From contig NZ_UOOB01000002.1 in the NCBI RefSeq assembly GCF_900564145.1, positions 713,577-777,576 on the forward strand: a stretch of DNA of 64,000 bases. The letters run 5' to 3'. Shown here piece after piece: positions 34,778 to 43,771 of the stretch (position 1 is the first letter of the stretch; the number at the start of each line of letters is the position of its first letter). The DNA is from Comamonas sp. lk. Its GTDB lineage: Bacteria > Pseudomonadota > Gammaproteobacteria > Burkholderiales > Burkholderiaceae_C. A model generated the notes under the pieces. It was not told the DNA's origin, made no database searches, and was given only the letters and a program-made list of their open reading frames with translations. Position numbers and translations under genes: made by a program.

Positions 34778-34804
34778 GCTTCATCAGCGGTACGCGCTGC
34801 TGAT

Positions 34805-35935
34805 TCAGCTGCCGTGTACCCGTCGTGCACGCACGGCAGCGGCCAGTTGCTGCAACACGGGCACGGTCTGCTCCATGCTGATGCAGGCATCCGTCAGCGA
34901 GATACCGTATTGCAGCTCCTGGCCTTCCACGATGTCCTGGCGGCCTTCGTGAAGATGGCTTTCGATCATCACGCCGGTGATGCGCGCATCGCCTGCCGCA
35001 ATCTGGCCCGCCACATCGGCCGCCACATCGATCTGGCGGCGGTGCTGCTTGCTGCTGTTGGCGTGCGAGAAATCAATCATCACCTGCTCACGCAAACCGG
35101 CCTTGGCCAGCATCTCGCAGGTCGATTGCACATGGGCTGCGTCGTAATTGGGCGCCTTGCCGCCGCGCAAAATGATGTGGCAATCCTGGTTGCCGCGGGT
35201 TTCGAAAATGGCGCTTTGCCCCATCTTGGTCATGCCCATGAAAGCATGGCTGGACTCGGCGGCCAGCATGGCATCGCTGGCCACTTTCACGCCACCATCG
35301 GTGCCGTTCTTGAAGCCCACGGGGCAGGACAGGCCGCTGGCCAGCTGGCGATGGCTCTGGCTCTCGGTGGTGCGCGCACCAATCGCACCCCAGCTGACCA
35401 GATCGCTGATGAACTGGGGCGAGAGCAGGTCCAGAAACTCCGTGCCCGCCGGCAGGCCCAGCTCCAGCACATCCAGCAACAGGCGGCGCGCCAGCTCCAG
35501 CCCTTCGTTGACGGCAAAGCTGCCATCGCGATAGGGGTCGTTGATATAGCCCTTCCAGCCCACGGTGGTGCGCGGCTTCTCGAAGTAGACGCGCATCACG
35601 ATCAGCAAGTCGTCCTTGAGCGCATCGGCCTGTACCTTGAGCTGACGCGCATAGTCCATGGCCTGGTCGTGATCGTGAATCGAGCAAGGCCCCACCACCA
35701 CGATCAGACGGTCGTCCTGTCCGTGCAGCACGCGCGAGATGGCCGTGCGGCTGGACTCCACCAGCTGATAAGCCTCATCGGTGATGGGCAGCCACTCCTC
35801 CAGCAGCGCTGGCGTGAGCAGCGGGCGCACGATCTTGATGCGCGTGTCGTCAATGCGGGTCTTGTCCAGCGTGCGCAGACGCTGCTCGGCGGAGGCCGCC
35901 TTGCGGCCGCTATTCGGTGTGGCGTGGGAAGTCAT
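34805..35935 (-). CDS. aroG: 3-deoxy-7-phosphoheptulonate synthase (DAHP synthase), class I AroF/G/H type
   Basis: The 376-residue enzyme joins phosphoenolpyruvate and erythrose-4-phosphate in the first step of the shikimate pathway. Family features are VVGPCSIHDHDQAMDYA, MRVYFEKPRTTVGWKGYINDP, GARTTESQSHRQLASGLS, PVGFKNGTDG and IDFSHANSSKQH. The start at 35935 (MTSHATPNSG) lies well inside the longer open frame. Which aromatic amino acid inhibits it cannot be read here, so the G isoform label is tentative. Confidence 0.95.
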   Translation of the reverse strand: MTSHATPNSGRKAASAEQRLRTLDKTRIDDTRIKIVRPLLTPALLEEWLPITDEAYQLVESSRTAISRVLHGQDDRLIVVVGPCSIHDHDQAMDYARQLKVQADALKDDLLIVMRVYFEKPRTTVGWKGYINDPYRDGSFAVNEGLELARRLLLDVLELGLPAGTEFLDLLSPQFISDLVSWGAIGARTTESQSHRQLASGLSCPVGFKNGTDGGVKVASDAMLAAESSHAFMGMTKMGQSAIFETRGNQDCHIILRGGKAPNYDAAHVQSTCEMLAKAGLREQVMIDFSHANSSKQHRRQIDVAADVAGQIAAGDARITGVMIESHLHEGRQDIVEGQELQYGISLTDACISMEQTVPVLQQLAAAVRARRVHGS

Positions 35936-35979
35936 GCCGCTATTGTCGCGCCGTCGTGCGGCCGCGGCGCAATACCAAC

Positions 35980-36300
35980 TTATTCGCCTGCAGACAATTT
36001 CATCAACACCAGTCCGCTGACGATCAGCACCGCCGCCGCAATGCGCATGGCACTGATCTGCTCGCCCAGCACAGTGATGCCCACCGCAAAGGCACCCACG
36101 GCACCGATACCCGTCCAGATGGTATAGGCCGTGCCCAGCGGCAGGCTGCGCATGGCGATCGACAGCAGGCCAAAGCTGGCAATCATGGCCACGATGGTGA
36201 TGGCGCTGTATTTGAGATTGGTAAAGCCATTGGACTGCTTCATGGTGAAGGCCCAGATCACTTCCAGCACGCCAGCGATCAACAGATAAACCCAAGCCAT
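35980..36300 (-). CDS. gdx: Small multidrug resistance family guanidinium exporter (Gdx/SugE type)
   Basis: The 106-residue protein has four transmembrane helices and the SMR glutamate in the first (MAWVYLLIAGVLEVIWAFTM). GTAYTIWTGIGAVGAFAVGI and GEQISAMRIAAAVLIVSG are typical of the SugE/Gdx branch. Gdx proteins export guanidinium in exchange for protons. A guanidine-II riboswitch directly upstream makes this assignment strong. AGGAG (36311-36307) is the ribosome binding site. Confidence 0.93.
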   Translation of the reverse strand: MAWVYLLIAGVLEVIWAFTMKQSNGFTNLKYSAITIVAMIASFGLLSIAMRSLPLGTAYTIWTGIGAVGAFAVGITVLGEQISAMRIAAAVLIVSGLVLMKLSAGE

Positions 36301-36325
36301 AACTAACTCCTGAAGAGATGGATGG

Positions 36326-36388
36326 CCAGGTCGTCCCGGCAGCAAGAGGGCTTGCAGCTTGCACCGCAATCGGCGGGGTCGTCCCCGC
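36326..36388 (-). promoter_or_regulatory. Guanidine-II (mini-ykkC) riboswitch
   Basis: On the minus strand two hairpins with ACGA tetraloops occur in order: GCGGGG-ACGA-CCCCGC (36388-36373) and CCGGG-ACGA-CCTGG (36339-36326), separated by 33 bases. Paired ACGR-loop hairpins define this class, which binds two guanidinium ions. The second hairpin lies 14 bases upstream of the exporter ribosome binding site, consistent with translational control. Confidence 0.9.
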
Positions 36389-36480
36389 ATCAAAGAAGCC
36401 TGGATGTTAGCGCAGGCCCGCGGCAAGCCGCTTTACCGAGCGGGCCATGGGTGGTTGCCACGCGACAGTTGCACTTTCAG

Positions 36481-36502
36481 TTTGATAGCTGAAAGCGCTT
36501 TA
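36481..36502 (-). repeat. Copy of dispersed repeat [GA]CGC-N4-AGCTAT
   Basis: On the minus strand: AAGCGC, TTTC, AGCTATC, AAA, in the 170-bp spacer between the exporter leader and the PIN gene. Confidence 0.6.
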
Positions 36503-36557
36503 CTCAACAGCGCTTCAGCCCGGTTTTGCTTGAAAAACCGAATCCGTCACCCGTATT

Positions 36558-37052
36558 TCAGCAGGCCTCGGCTGCCGCCTCTTCCAGCAGCACGATATTG
36601 CCCACGGTCGCACCGTAATGCGTAGCCACGCGCTTGCGCTGCTTGAGCACGGCTCGGTCCTTGCTGACCAAGAGCGCCTGGTGCTGGCTGGCCAGATCCA
36701 GGAAATGCTGATCGTCGGGATCGGTGCAGATAAAGCGGATTCTGGGCGCAGGTGCCACATATTCCACGGCCGCGTCAAAGGCTGCCATCACGCCTTCGGG
36801 CGTCTTGCCGTAGAAGCTCACGCGCGGAGCGATCTGGCTGTAGTGCAGCACGCGACCCAGCTCGATGCGCTGGGCTTCGTCGGCAATCCAGCGCAGCTCG
36901 CCCCTGGCCACCAATTCACGGATGGGCGGGATGTGCGGATCGTCAAAGATCAGCATGTCCAGCACCACATTGGTATCCAGTATCACGGGACGCGGCAACG
37001 GGCCTTCGTAGCCGTCGTTGCAAGACGGCCAGCGCAGCGGAGCAATTTTCAT
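36558..37052 (-). CDS. PIN domain protein (putative ribonuclease, COG1569-like)
   Basis: The 164-residue product has a PIN fold: VILDTNVVLDMLIFDDP with the first acidic residue, IADEAQRIELGRVL with a Glu, and FICTDPDDQHFLDLA with the last Asp pair, then ALLVSKDRAVLK. PIN proteins of this group are often listed as toxins of toxin-antitoxin pairs, but no small antitoxin gene adjoins it. Its ATG overlaps the stop of the upstream RNA methyltransferase gene (ATGA), suggesting a housekeeping RNA-processing role. Confidence 0.87.
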   Translation of the reverse strand: MKIAPLRWPSCNDGYEGPLPRPVILDTNVVLDMLIFDDPHIPPIRELVARGELRWIADEAQRIELGRVLHYSQIAPRVSFYGKTPEGVMAAFDAAVEYVAPAPRIRFICTDPDDQHFLDLASQHQALLVSKDRAVLKQRKRVATHYGATVGNIVLLEEAAAEAC

Positions 37053-38338
37053 TGCTCTGCGTCGCCTTCGGCGGCCGAGCCTGGGGCATTCTTGCGGGGT
37101 TTGACCGCGCCCTTGATCATGTCAAAGCGGAACAGACGGCATTCGATAGGACCGTTCCACATCGGCGTGCGGCGCGATTCCTTCAAACGCATCTTGCCCG
37201 GCAGCTTGAGGTCGGGCGTCAGCATGAAGCCGCTCCAGCCGCTGTAGTTTTTCTTCCAGTGCGTGGCCAGTTGGCTGAAGAACTCGCCGCCGTCTTCGGT
37301 CTGCGCGGTTTCGCGGCCTGCGCGCTCCACCACCTCCATGCGATCCTGCGCCTTCTGACCGGCCACACCGGCAGCGGCAATCCGCTCGCCATAGGGCGGG
37401 TTCAGCAGCATCATGCCGGGCTCATCGCAAGGCGGCATGCGCTGCAGCGCATCGCCACCGCGCAGCTGGACGGTCTTGGCCACGCCCGCACGTTCGGCAT
37501 TGCGCTCGGCAAAATCGACCATACGGAAAGAGATATCCGAGCCGTAAATACCGACCGGGCTTTCCGCCAGAATCTGGCTTTCGGCCTCGTCCAGCATGGC
37601 TTCCCAGACGTGGCGCTGGAACGGCACCAGCTTCTCGAACGCAAAACGGCGCAGAATGCCGGCCGGAATCTTGCGCGCGATCTGCGCCGCCTCGATCACC
37701 ACCGTGCCGCTGCCGCAGCAGGGGTCGTACAGCGGCTGAGGATTGTCGCCATGCGGATTCCAGCCGCTGGCTGCAATCATGGCGGCAGCCAGGGTTTCCT
37801 TGAGTGGCGCATCGCCCTTGTCCTCGCGCCAGCCGCGCTTGAACAGCGCCTCGCCCGAGGTGTCGATGTAGATGGTGGCGCCGTCCGTGGTCAGGTGCAG
37901 GTGCACGCGCACATCGGGATGGTGGGTTTCCACGCTGGGGCGCACGCCGTGGCGCTTTTCGCGGAAGCGATCGGCAATCGCATCCTTGACCTTGAGCGCA
38001 GCAAAGTTCAGGCTGGTCAGCGGGCTGTGCTGGGAGGTGACTTCGATCTTGAAGGTCTCCTTGGGCGAGAACCAGATCTCCCACGCCACCTCGCTGGCAG
38101 CGCGGTACAGATCGTTCTCGCTGCGGTACATGGTGTGCGAGAGCTCGATCAGCACACGCTGAGCCAGACGGCTGTGCAAATTCAGAAGCAGCGCGTCGCG
38201 CCACATGCCGCGCAACATGACGCCACCGCGACCCACGAGCAAATCTTGCCCGGTGGCGCCGGTGATGGCATGGACTTCGTCGGCCAAAAAGCCCTCAACG
38301 CCGGCGGCGCAGGGCAAAAACAGATGCAATTGGTTCAT
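37049..38338 (-). CDS. rlmL: THUMP-domain class I SAM-dependent RNA methyltransferase (RlmL N-terminal type)
   Basis: The 429-residue enzyme has an N-terminal ferredoxin-like/THUMP RNA-binding region (about 1-155) and a Rossmann methyltransferase domain with LYDPCCGSGTVVIEAAQIAR and the catalytic NPPYGERIAAAG. This matches the N-terminal half of E. coli RlmKL, which makes N2-methylguanosine 2445 in 23S rRNA. The RlmK half is absent, as in many betaproteobacteria. The gene is translationally coupled to the PIN gene. Confidence 0.9.
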   Translation of the reverse strand: MNQLHLFLPCAAGVEGFLADEVHAITGATGQDLLVGRGGVMLRGMWRDALLLNLHSRLAQRVLIELSHTMYRSENDLYRAASEVAWEIWFSPKETFKIEVTSQHSPLTSLNFAALKVKDAIADRFREKRHGVRPSVETHHPDVRVHLHLTTDGATIYIDTSGEALFKRGWREDKGDAPLKETLAAAMIAASGWNPHGDNPQPLYDPCCGSGTVVIEAAQIARKIPAGILRRFAFEKLVPFQRHVWEAMLDEAESQILAESPVGIYGSDISFRMVDFAERNAERAGVAKTVQLRGGDALQRMPPCDEPGMMLLNPPYGERIAAAGVAGQKAQDRMEVVERAGRETAQTEDGGEFFSQLATHWKKNYSGWSGFMLTPDLKLPGKMRLKESRRTPMWNGPIECRLFRFDMIKGAVKPRKNAPGSAAEGDAEQ

Positions 38339-38457
38339 AGCAGGGCGCCAAGGATACGCGAGACGCCCCGGCCACGGGGCGAGGCGGGCTACTTTTGCTC
38401 AAGCTCTTTAGCAGTCAACAAATATATCGAAAAGTGGCTCAAACCAACATTGGATAT

Positions 38458-38480
38458 ACGCTTTAAGCTACTGAATTTGA
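38458..38480 (+). repeat. Variant copy of dispersed repeat
   Basis: ACGC, TTTA, AGCTAC, TGAATTTGA: one base differs from the AGCTAT core. It lies between rbsD and the RNA methyltransferase gene. Confidence 0.4.
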
Positions 38481-38496
38481 TGCTTGACACGTCGCT

Positions 38497-38892
38497 TTAG
38501 AAAGTCACGCCGGCAATCAGCATCACATTGGCATACGGGGTGCACTCACCGGTGCGCACCACGGCACGCGCCGTGGCGCACTGGCGCTTGAACTCTTCAT
38601 GCGACACGGGTTCGGCCAGGCTTTGCGCCCACTCGGCAGGCAGCCAGCCGGGGATGACATCGCTGCGATCCAGCGTTTCCTGCGCCAGCACCACGCGCTC
38701 GACCTGCATCTCGGCAGCCACGGCCTTGAGCACATCGGCGATTGCGGGAATGCCGGCACTCACGGCCAGATCGATGCGCTCCACGCCTGCGGGAATCGGC
38801 AAGCCGGCATCGCCAATCACCAATCGGTCGCCATGGCCCATGCGAGCAATCACGGCCGTCAAGGGCGCGTTCAACAGCAAGGCTTTTTTCAT
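38497..38892 (-). CDS. rbsD: D-ribose pyranase RbsD
   Basis: RbsD (131 residues) interconverts beta-pyran and beta-furan forms of ribose for RbsK. Family motifs are IARMGHGDRLVIGDAGLPIP, with the catalytic His, and the C-terminal RTGECTPYANVMLIAGVTF. It is the last gene of rbsBACKD, 23 bp after rbsK. Confidence 0.95.
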   Translation of the reverse strand: MKKALLLNAPLTAVIARMGHGDRLVIGDAGLPIPAGVERIDLAVSAGIPAIADVLKAVAAEMQVERVVLAQETLDRSDVIPGWLPAEWAQSLAEPVSHEEFKRQCATARAVVRTGECTPYANVMLIAGVTF

Positions 38893-38915
38893 CTGAACTC
38901 CTCAACCGTGCGGCC

Positions 38916-39866
38916 TCAGGCCTGCACCTGTTCACGCGTGGGAATGGAAGGCTGGGCGCCGGCCTTGCCAATGCACAGGCTGGCGGCGCGTATGGCCCAG
39001 GGCACGGCATCGGCCAGCGCGCTGCCTTCGGCCAGACGGGTGACCATGGCGCCCAGAAAAGTGTCGCCGGCCGCCGTGGTATCGACCACGGAGACCACGG
39101 GAGCCGGGTGAAAGCTGGCTGCGCCCTGCTCCACCGCCACCGCGCCTTGCGCGCCCAGAGTGACCACCACTTGCTGCACGCCGCGCGCCAGCAACGCGCG
39201 CGCGGCCTGCTCTGCCGCTTGCGGGCTCTCAATCGGCATTCCGGTAAAGGCTGCCGCTTCGTGCTCGTTCACGACCAGGGTGTGAATCCAGGGCCACCAT
39301 GCATCGGGAACCTCGCGCACCGGCGAAGGATTGAGCACCACCGGGCAGCCTGCTTTTTGCGCGACCTGCAGCGCCTGCTGCACCACCGCCACAGGCGTTT
39401 CGAACTGCAGCACCAGATAGTCGGACTGCGCCAGCACCGCTTGCAAAGCCGCCTCGGGCAGCACCAGCCCGGCATTGGCGCCAGGCACCACGCAGATGCG
39501 GTTTTGCCCGTCGGGCTCCACCATGATGACAGCGGTACCGGTGGGAACGCCGGCATGCTCGCTGACATGCTCCACACTCACACCGTCGGCCTGCAGGGCG
39601 GACTTCAGGGTCTGACCATGGTGATCGGCACCCACGCTGCCAAACAGGCTGACCTGTGCGCCGTGGCGGGCGCAGGCCACGGCCTGATTGCCACCTTTGC
39701 CGCCGGGCAGGTAGTTCAGATCATCGGCAGCGACGGTTTCGCCTGCTGCGGGAACGCGGGCCAACGTCAGCACCACGTCCATATTGAGGCTGCCCACCAC
39801 CGCCACGCGTGCGGTTTTTGGGTCTGAAGAGGTAGTTGTCGCGTTCATAGGATGGCTGGAAGTCAT
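38916..39866 (-). CDS. rbsK: Ribokinase RbsK
   Basis: RbsK (316 residues from ATG 39866; ATG 39848 is an alternative) phosphorylates ribose at O5. PfkB-family signatures are VGSLNMDVVLTLARVPAAGE, the YLPGGKGGNQAVACARHGA glycine-rich block, LVVNEHEAAAFTG and the catalytic DTTAAGDTFLGAM with its Asp. It lies 7 bp after rbsC. Confidence 0.95.
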   Translation of the reverse strand: MTSSHPMNATTTSSDPKTARVAVVGSLNMDVVLTLARVPAAGETVAADDLNYLPGGKGGNQAVACARHGAQVSLFGSVGADHHGQTLKSALQADGVSVEHVSEHAGVPTGTAVIMVEPDGQNRICVVPGANAGLVLPEAALQAVLAQSDYLVLQFETPVAVVQQALQVAQKAGCPVVLNPSPVREVPDAWWPWIHTLVVNEHEAAAFTGMPIESPQAAEQAARALLARGVQQVVVTLGAQGAVAVEQGAASFHPAPVVSVVDTTAAGDTFLGAMVTRLAEGSALADAVPWAIRAASLCIGKAGAQPSIPTREQVQA

Positions 39867-39873
39867 GCCGCAC

Positions 39874-40878
39874 TCACGCATGGCGGGCTGCGCGGCGCTG
39901 ACGCACGGTATCGACAATCACGGCCACCACAATCACGGCACCCGTAATGATGCGCTTGCTGGGTTCGCTGGCGCCGATCTGGGCCAGACCGGCTTCCAGC
40001 ACCGCAATGATGAGCACGCCAAAAAAGGTGTTGATCACCGAGCCGCGGCCGCCCATGAGGCTGGTGCCGCCGATCACCACGGCGGCGATGACCTGCAGCT
40101 CCATGCCGGCACCGGCGTTGGGGTCGGCAGCTTCCAGGCGGGCCGATTGCATCAGGCCGGCCAAGGCCGCCAGCAAGCCGGTGAGGGCAAACACCGCAAT
40201 CCGCACCGGACGCGGGTCCACGCCGGCCAGGCGCATGGCTTCCTCATTGGTACCAATGCCCACCACATAGCGGCCGAACACTGTGCGGCTGAGCACCAGC
40301 TGCCCGACGACCACCACCAGCAGCGCAATAAAGAATGCCGCCGACAGGCCGCCAACCCAGGGGGCAGCCAGGGCACCCATGGCATCGCCCACGTACTGGG
40401 TGCGCGAGTCCGTGACCAGATAGGCACCGCCGCGCACGGCTTCCAGCATGCCCAGCGACACGATAAAGCTGGGCAGCTGCCAGGCCACGGAGATACCGCC
40501 GGTCACCGCACCGCACAGCACGCCGACCAGCAGACCCAGAGCGGCCGCAGGCCAGGGGCCCATGCCCCATTGCAGGATGGCGGCCGCACTCACGGCCGCA
40601 CTCAGCGCCAGCACGGAGCCCACCGACAGGTCGATGCCCGCAATGATGAGCACAAAAGTCATGCCGACGGCCATCACGGCCAGGGCCGGAATTTCATTGG
40701 CGATGGACAGCAACGTCTCACGCGTGAGGAAATATTCGGACTGGCTGCCGAACAAAGCCACCATGGCCACCAGCACCACAAAAAGGCCTAGATAAGTGCC
40801 CAGTTCCTGGCGCAGAGCGCTGCGCGCAGGCTTGGTTTCCTGAACCGAAGCGGCAGGAGTCGAAGAGCTTGAATTCAT
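39874..40878 (-). CDS. rbsC: Ribose ABC transporter permease RbsC
   Basis: RbsC (334 residues) has about eight to ten transmembrane helices and the sugar-permease motifs GMTFVLIIAGIDLSVGSVLAL and VIGGTSLMGGRGSVINTFFGVL. ATG 40878 overlaps the rbsA stop (ATGA). Confidence 0.95.
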   Translation of the reverse strand: MNSSSSTPAASVQETKPARSALRQELGTYLGLFVVLVAMVALFGSQSEYFLTRETLLSIANEIPALAVMAVGMTFVLIIAGIDLSVGSVLALSAAVSAAAILQWGMGPWPAAALGLLVGVLCGAVTGGISVAWQLPSFIVSLGMLEAVRGGAYLVTDSRTQYVGDAMGALAAPWVGGLSAAFFIALLVVVVGQLVLSRTVFGRYVVGIGTNEEAMRLAGVDPRPVRIAVFALTGLLAALAGLMQSARLEAADPNAGAGMELQVIAAVVIGGTSLMGGRGSVINTFFGVLIIAVLEAGLAQIGASEPSKRIITGAVIVVAVIVDTVRQRRAARHA

Positions 40879-42455
40879 AGTTGTTCTTTCACGGACTCGC
40901 CAGGGCGCGACGCATCGCCAAAAGCGGCTTCCAGCAAGGCTTGGGTCGTCCACTGACCACGCTCAAAAGTGGCCACAATGCGACCGTCATGCATGACGCT
41001 GATGCGGTCGCACAGCTCCATCAGCTCGCGCAGATCGCTGGACACCACCATCAGCGCCTTGCCCTGGGCCGTCATGGCATCGAGCTCGGCATACAGGTCG
41101 GCCCGGGCACCCACGTCCACGCCGCGCGTGGGTTCGTCCAGCAGCACAATGGGGCAGTCTCGGTGCAGCCAGCGGGCAAAAATCACTTTTTGCTGATTGC
41201 CGCCACTCAAGGTGCCTACCGGTTGTTCGGCGTTGTGCGCGCGAATGCGCAGGCGCTTGACCATGCGCCGGGCCAGATCCGACTCCACCGCCGGTTTGAG
41301 CCAGCCCGCACCGGAGACCGAGCCCATATGGCTCAGCGAGGTATTGACCCGGATGGACTGGGACAGCAGCAGGCCTTGTGCCTTGCGGTCTTCCGTGACC
41401 AGCGCAATGCCGGCCCGGGTAGCCTGCATGGGGCTGTTCCAGTTGGGACTCACGGAGCAGGTGGACAAGCCCTGGGCCTGGCCGGTCAGCTCGATCGAGC
41501 CGGCGTCGGCCTTGTCGGCGCCATACAGCAGGCGCAGCAGCTCGGTACGGCCTGCGCCCACCAGCCCGGCCACGCCCAGCACTTCGCCAGCGCGCAGCTC
41601 CACATCCACGCCCTGCACCAGCTTGCCGCGCCGCAAGCCCTGGGCCCGCAGCAGCACCGAACCGGCCTTGCGGCGCGGCTTGGTATCCAGCGACTCCACG
41701 GCATGGCCCACCATGCGCTCCACCAGCTCGGGCTCGCTCAGGCCCTGCATGGGCAGCACATCCACCAGGCGTCCGTCGCGCAGCACGGCCACGCGCTCGG
41801 ACACGCGCTGCAATTCTTCCAGGCGGTGCGACACATAGACCAGGGCCACGCCCTGGGCCTTCATCAGATCGATCTGTTCGAACAGATGCTCGATTTCCTT
41901 GGCGGTCAACATGGCCGTGGGCTCATCGAGCACTAGCACGCGGTTGCCATCGCGCAGATTGCGGGCAATCTCCACCATTTGCTGCATACCTATGCCCAGC
42001 TGCCCCACGGGCGTGAAGGGATCGATATGCTGCAAGCCCATCTTGGCCAGCTGCGCATGGGCGGCCTTGGCCAGGGCATCGCGATCCAGCCAGCCCCAGC
42101 GCTGGGGCAGGCGATCGAGCAACAGGTTTTCGGCCACGGTCAGGGTGGGCACCATGCCCAGCTCCTGCAGCACCATGCGCACGCCAAGCGCTTCGGCCTC
42201 GGCACGGTATTTGGGCGCAAACGCCCGACCATCGAGCTGCATGATGCCGCGCGAGGGCGTCACCAGACCGCACAGCATTTTGGACAGCGTGGATTTGCCG
42301 GCGCCGTTCTCTCCCGTCAGCGCCAGACATTCGCCAGCGCGCAGATCGAGGGAAACGCCATCCAGCACCGTGCTTGGACCATAGTCCTTGCCCATGCCTT
42401 GCAGCGTCAGCACCGGCGTGCCGCGCCGCCCCTGGTGGTTGTCAGCAGCGATCAC
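40875..42455 (-). CDS. rbsA: Ribose ABC transporter ATP-binding protein RbsA
   Basis: RbsA (526 residues) has two fused ATPase domains, as in all RbsA/MglA proteins. The first has Walker A TGENGAGKSTLSK and Walker B RVLVLDEPTAML. The second has a degenerate Walker A (GLVGAGRTELLRLLYG), the signature LSGGNQQKVIFARWL and Walker B PIVLLDEPTRGVDVGA. It starts with GTG overlapping the rbsB stop (GTGA). Confidence 0.95.
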   Translation of the reverse strand: MIAADNHQGRRGTPVLTLQGMGKDYGPSTVLDGVSLDLRAGECLALTGENGAGKSTLSKMLCGLVTPSRGIMQLDGRAFAPKYRAEAEALGVRMVLQELGMVPTLTVAENLLLDRLPQRWGWLDRDALAKAAHAQLAKMGLQHIDPFTPVGQLGIGMQQMVEIARNLRDGNRVLVLDEPTAMLTAKEIEHLFEQIDLMKAQGVALVYVSHRLEELQRVSERVAVLRDGRLVDVLPMQGLSEPELVERMVGHAVESLDTKPRRKAGSVLLRAQGLRRGKLVQGVDVELRAGEVLGVAGLVGAGRTELLRLLYGADKADAGSIELTGQAQGLSTCSVSPNWNSPMQATRAGIALVTEDRKAQGLLLSQSIRVNTSLSHMGSVSGAGWLKPAVESDLARRMVKRLRIRAHNAEQPVGTLSGGNQQKVIFARWLHRDCPIVLLDEPTRGVDVGARADLYAELDAMTAQGKALMVVSSDLRELMELCDRISVMHDGRIVATFERGQWTTQALLEAAFGDASRPGESVKEQL

Positions 42456-43399
42456 TTGGTCACCAGCACCACGTCCGTTTTCACTTCGGCAGGCATCTGG
42501 GCCTGCGGCGTCTTGTTCTTGACGGCCTTCAGCGCTTCTTCAATGCCGAAAACCGCTTGCTTGGCCGCAAACTGGTCTGCGGTGGCCAGCACACGGCCAT
42601 CCTTGAGCATGGGCGCAATGGCGCGAATGTTGTCGTAGCCCACCACCAGCACCTTGCCGGCCTTGCCGGCGGCCTTGACGGCAGCCACAGCGCCCAGGGC
42701 CATGGAGTCATTACCGGCCAGGAGAGCCTTCAGGTCCGGGTTTTCGCGCAGCATGCCGGCGGCCACCGTATTGCCCTTGTCGATCTCCCACTGGCCCGAT
42801 TGCACGCCCACCACGTTCATCTTGGCTGCGGTCATCGCATCCTTGAAACCCGCCGTGCGCTGCTGCGCATTGGTGGTGGTGGACACGCCCTCGATGATGC
42901 CGACCTTGTCGCCAGCCTTGAGCTGCTTGGCCAGGTACTCGCCCACCAGACGGGCGCCCACACGGTTGTCGGGGCCTACGAAAGGAATGACCAGGCCTTT
43001 TTCCTTGAGGGCGGCGGCATCCAGGCGGTTGTCGATATTGACCACGCGCACGCCCTTGTCCACCGCCTGCTTGAGCACCGGCACCAGGGCCTTGGAGTCA
43101 GCCGGGGCAATCACCAGCGCATCCACCTTCTGGGCCACCATCTGCTCGACCATCTTGATCTGGGCGGCGGTGTCGGTTTCGTTCTTGATGCCGTTGCTCA
43201 GCAGCACGTACTCGCCTGCGTGGGCTTTCTGGTGCGCCTTGGCACCGTCTTCCATGGTGCGGAAGAACTCATTGGCCAGGGACTTCATGACCAAGGCCAC
43301 CTTGGGTTTGTCCTGGGCTTGAGCTGCCGGAGCCCAGACGCCAGCCAGCGCCAAGGCTGTCAGACCGACCGAAACCACTGCGTGACGACGTTGCAACAT
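42452..43399 (-). CDS. rbsB: Ribose ABC transporter periplasmic binding protein RbsB
   Basis: RbsB (315 residues) has a signal peptide ending PAAQAQ and the periplasmic-binding type I fold: KVALVMKSLANEFFRTM, VDALVIAPADSKALVPVLK, RVVNIDNRLD and VGYDNIRAIAPMLKDG. Ribose is the likely ligand given rbsK and rbsD in the operon. No rbsR-type repressor gene adjoins the operon. Confidence 0.93.
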   Translation of the reverse strand: MLQRRHAVVSVGLTALALAGVWAPAAQAQDKPKVALVMKSLANEFFRTMEDGAKAHQKAHAGEYVLLSNGIKNETDTAAQIKMVEQMVAQKVDALVIAPADSKALVPVLKQAVDKGVRVVNIDNRLDAAALKEKGLVIPFVGPDNRVGARLVGEYLAKQLKAGDKVGIIEGVSTTTNAQQRTAGFKDAMTAAKMNVVGVQSGQWEIDKGNTVAAGMLRENPDLKALLAGNDSMALGAVAAVKAAGKAGKVLVVGYDNIRAIAPMLKDGRVLATADQFAAKQAVFGIEEALKAVKNKTPQAQMPAEVKTDVVLVTK

Positions 43400-43771
43400 A
43401 CCGCTCTCCCGGGCCTCAGGCCCATCAATTTGGAAAAAAGGGCCGGATTATAGGTTTGCCATCGGTATTAACCCGCGCCCACGCAAATAGACCTCAAGCG
43501 CTCAATCCCTTAACCGAGTCCTTGTTTTATAGGCTCAGGCTTTGTGCATAGGGGTAGGAATAATCCCCTGCCTGTCTAGACGTCGATTTCTCCCGTCGAC
43601 CAGCGGCCCGGTGGCGCCAAGCCGGGCCTATCTCCAATAGATCGGCATCAATATCGACTCAAGCCATTGAATAGAAAGCGCCTTCAGCTATCAACTTTGA
43701 GAGCCCTCAAGAAAAACGCTGTTTGACCTGTGCCATGGCCTCTGCTGGAGCACCCCGGTAAAATTGCCGCC
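43400..43771. other. Divergent intergenic region between rbsB and the LpxO-like gene
   Basis: About 370 bp. It contains a perfect minus-strand TATAAT (43452-43447) with no good -35, likely for rbsB, and an AGGGG/CCCCT inverted repeat (43550-43569). Also present are a strong GGCCCGG/CCGGGCC stem (43605-43628) around a TGGCGCCA palindrome, and a repeat copy at 43675-43700. I see no RNA or protein gene. Confidence 0.6.
43675..43700 (+). repeat. Copy of dispersed repeat [GA]CGC-N4-AGCTAT
   Basis: AAAGCGC, CTTC, AGCTATC, AACTTTGA. Confidence 0.6.

Noticed and set aside
36558..38338. PIN + methyltransferase as a defence or toxin-antitoxin system
   Set aside because: The methyltransferase has a THUMP domain and the NPPYGER motif of rRNA enzymes, and no antitoxin gene is present.
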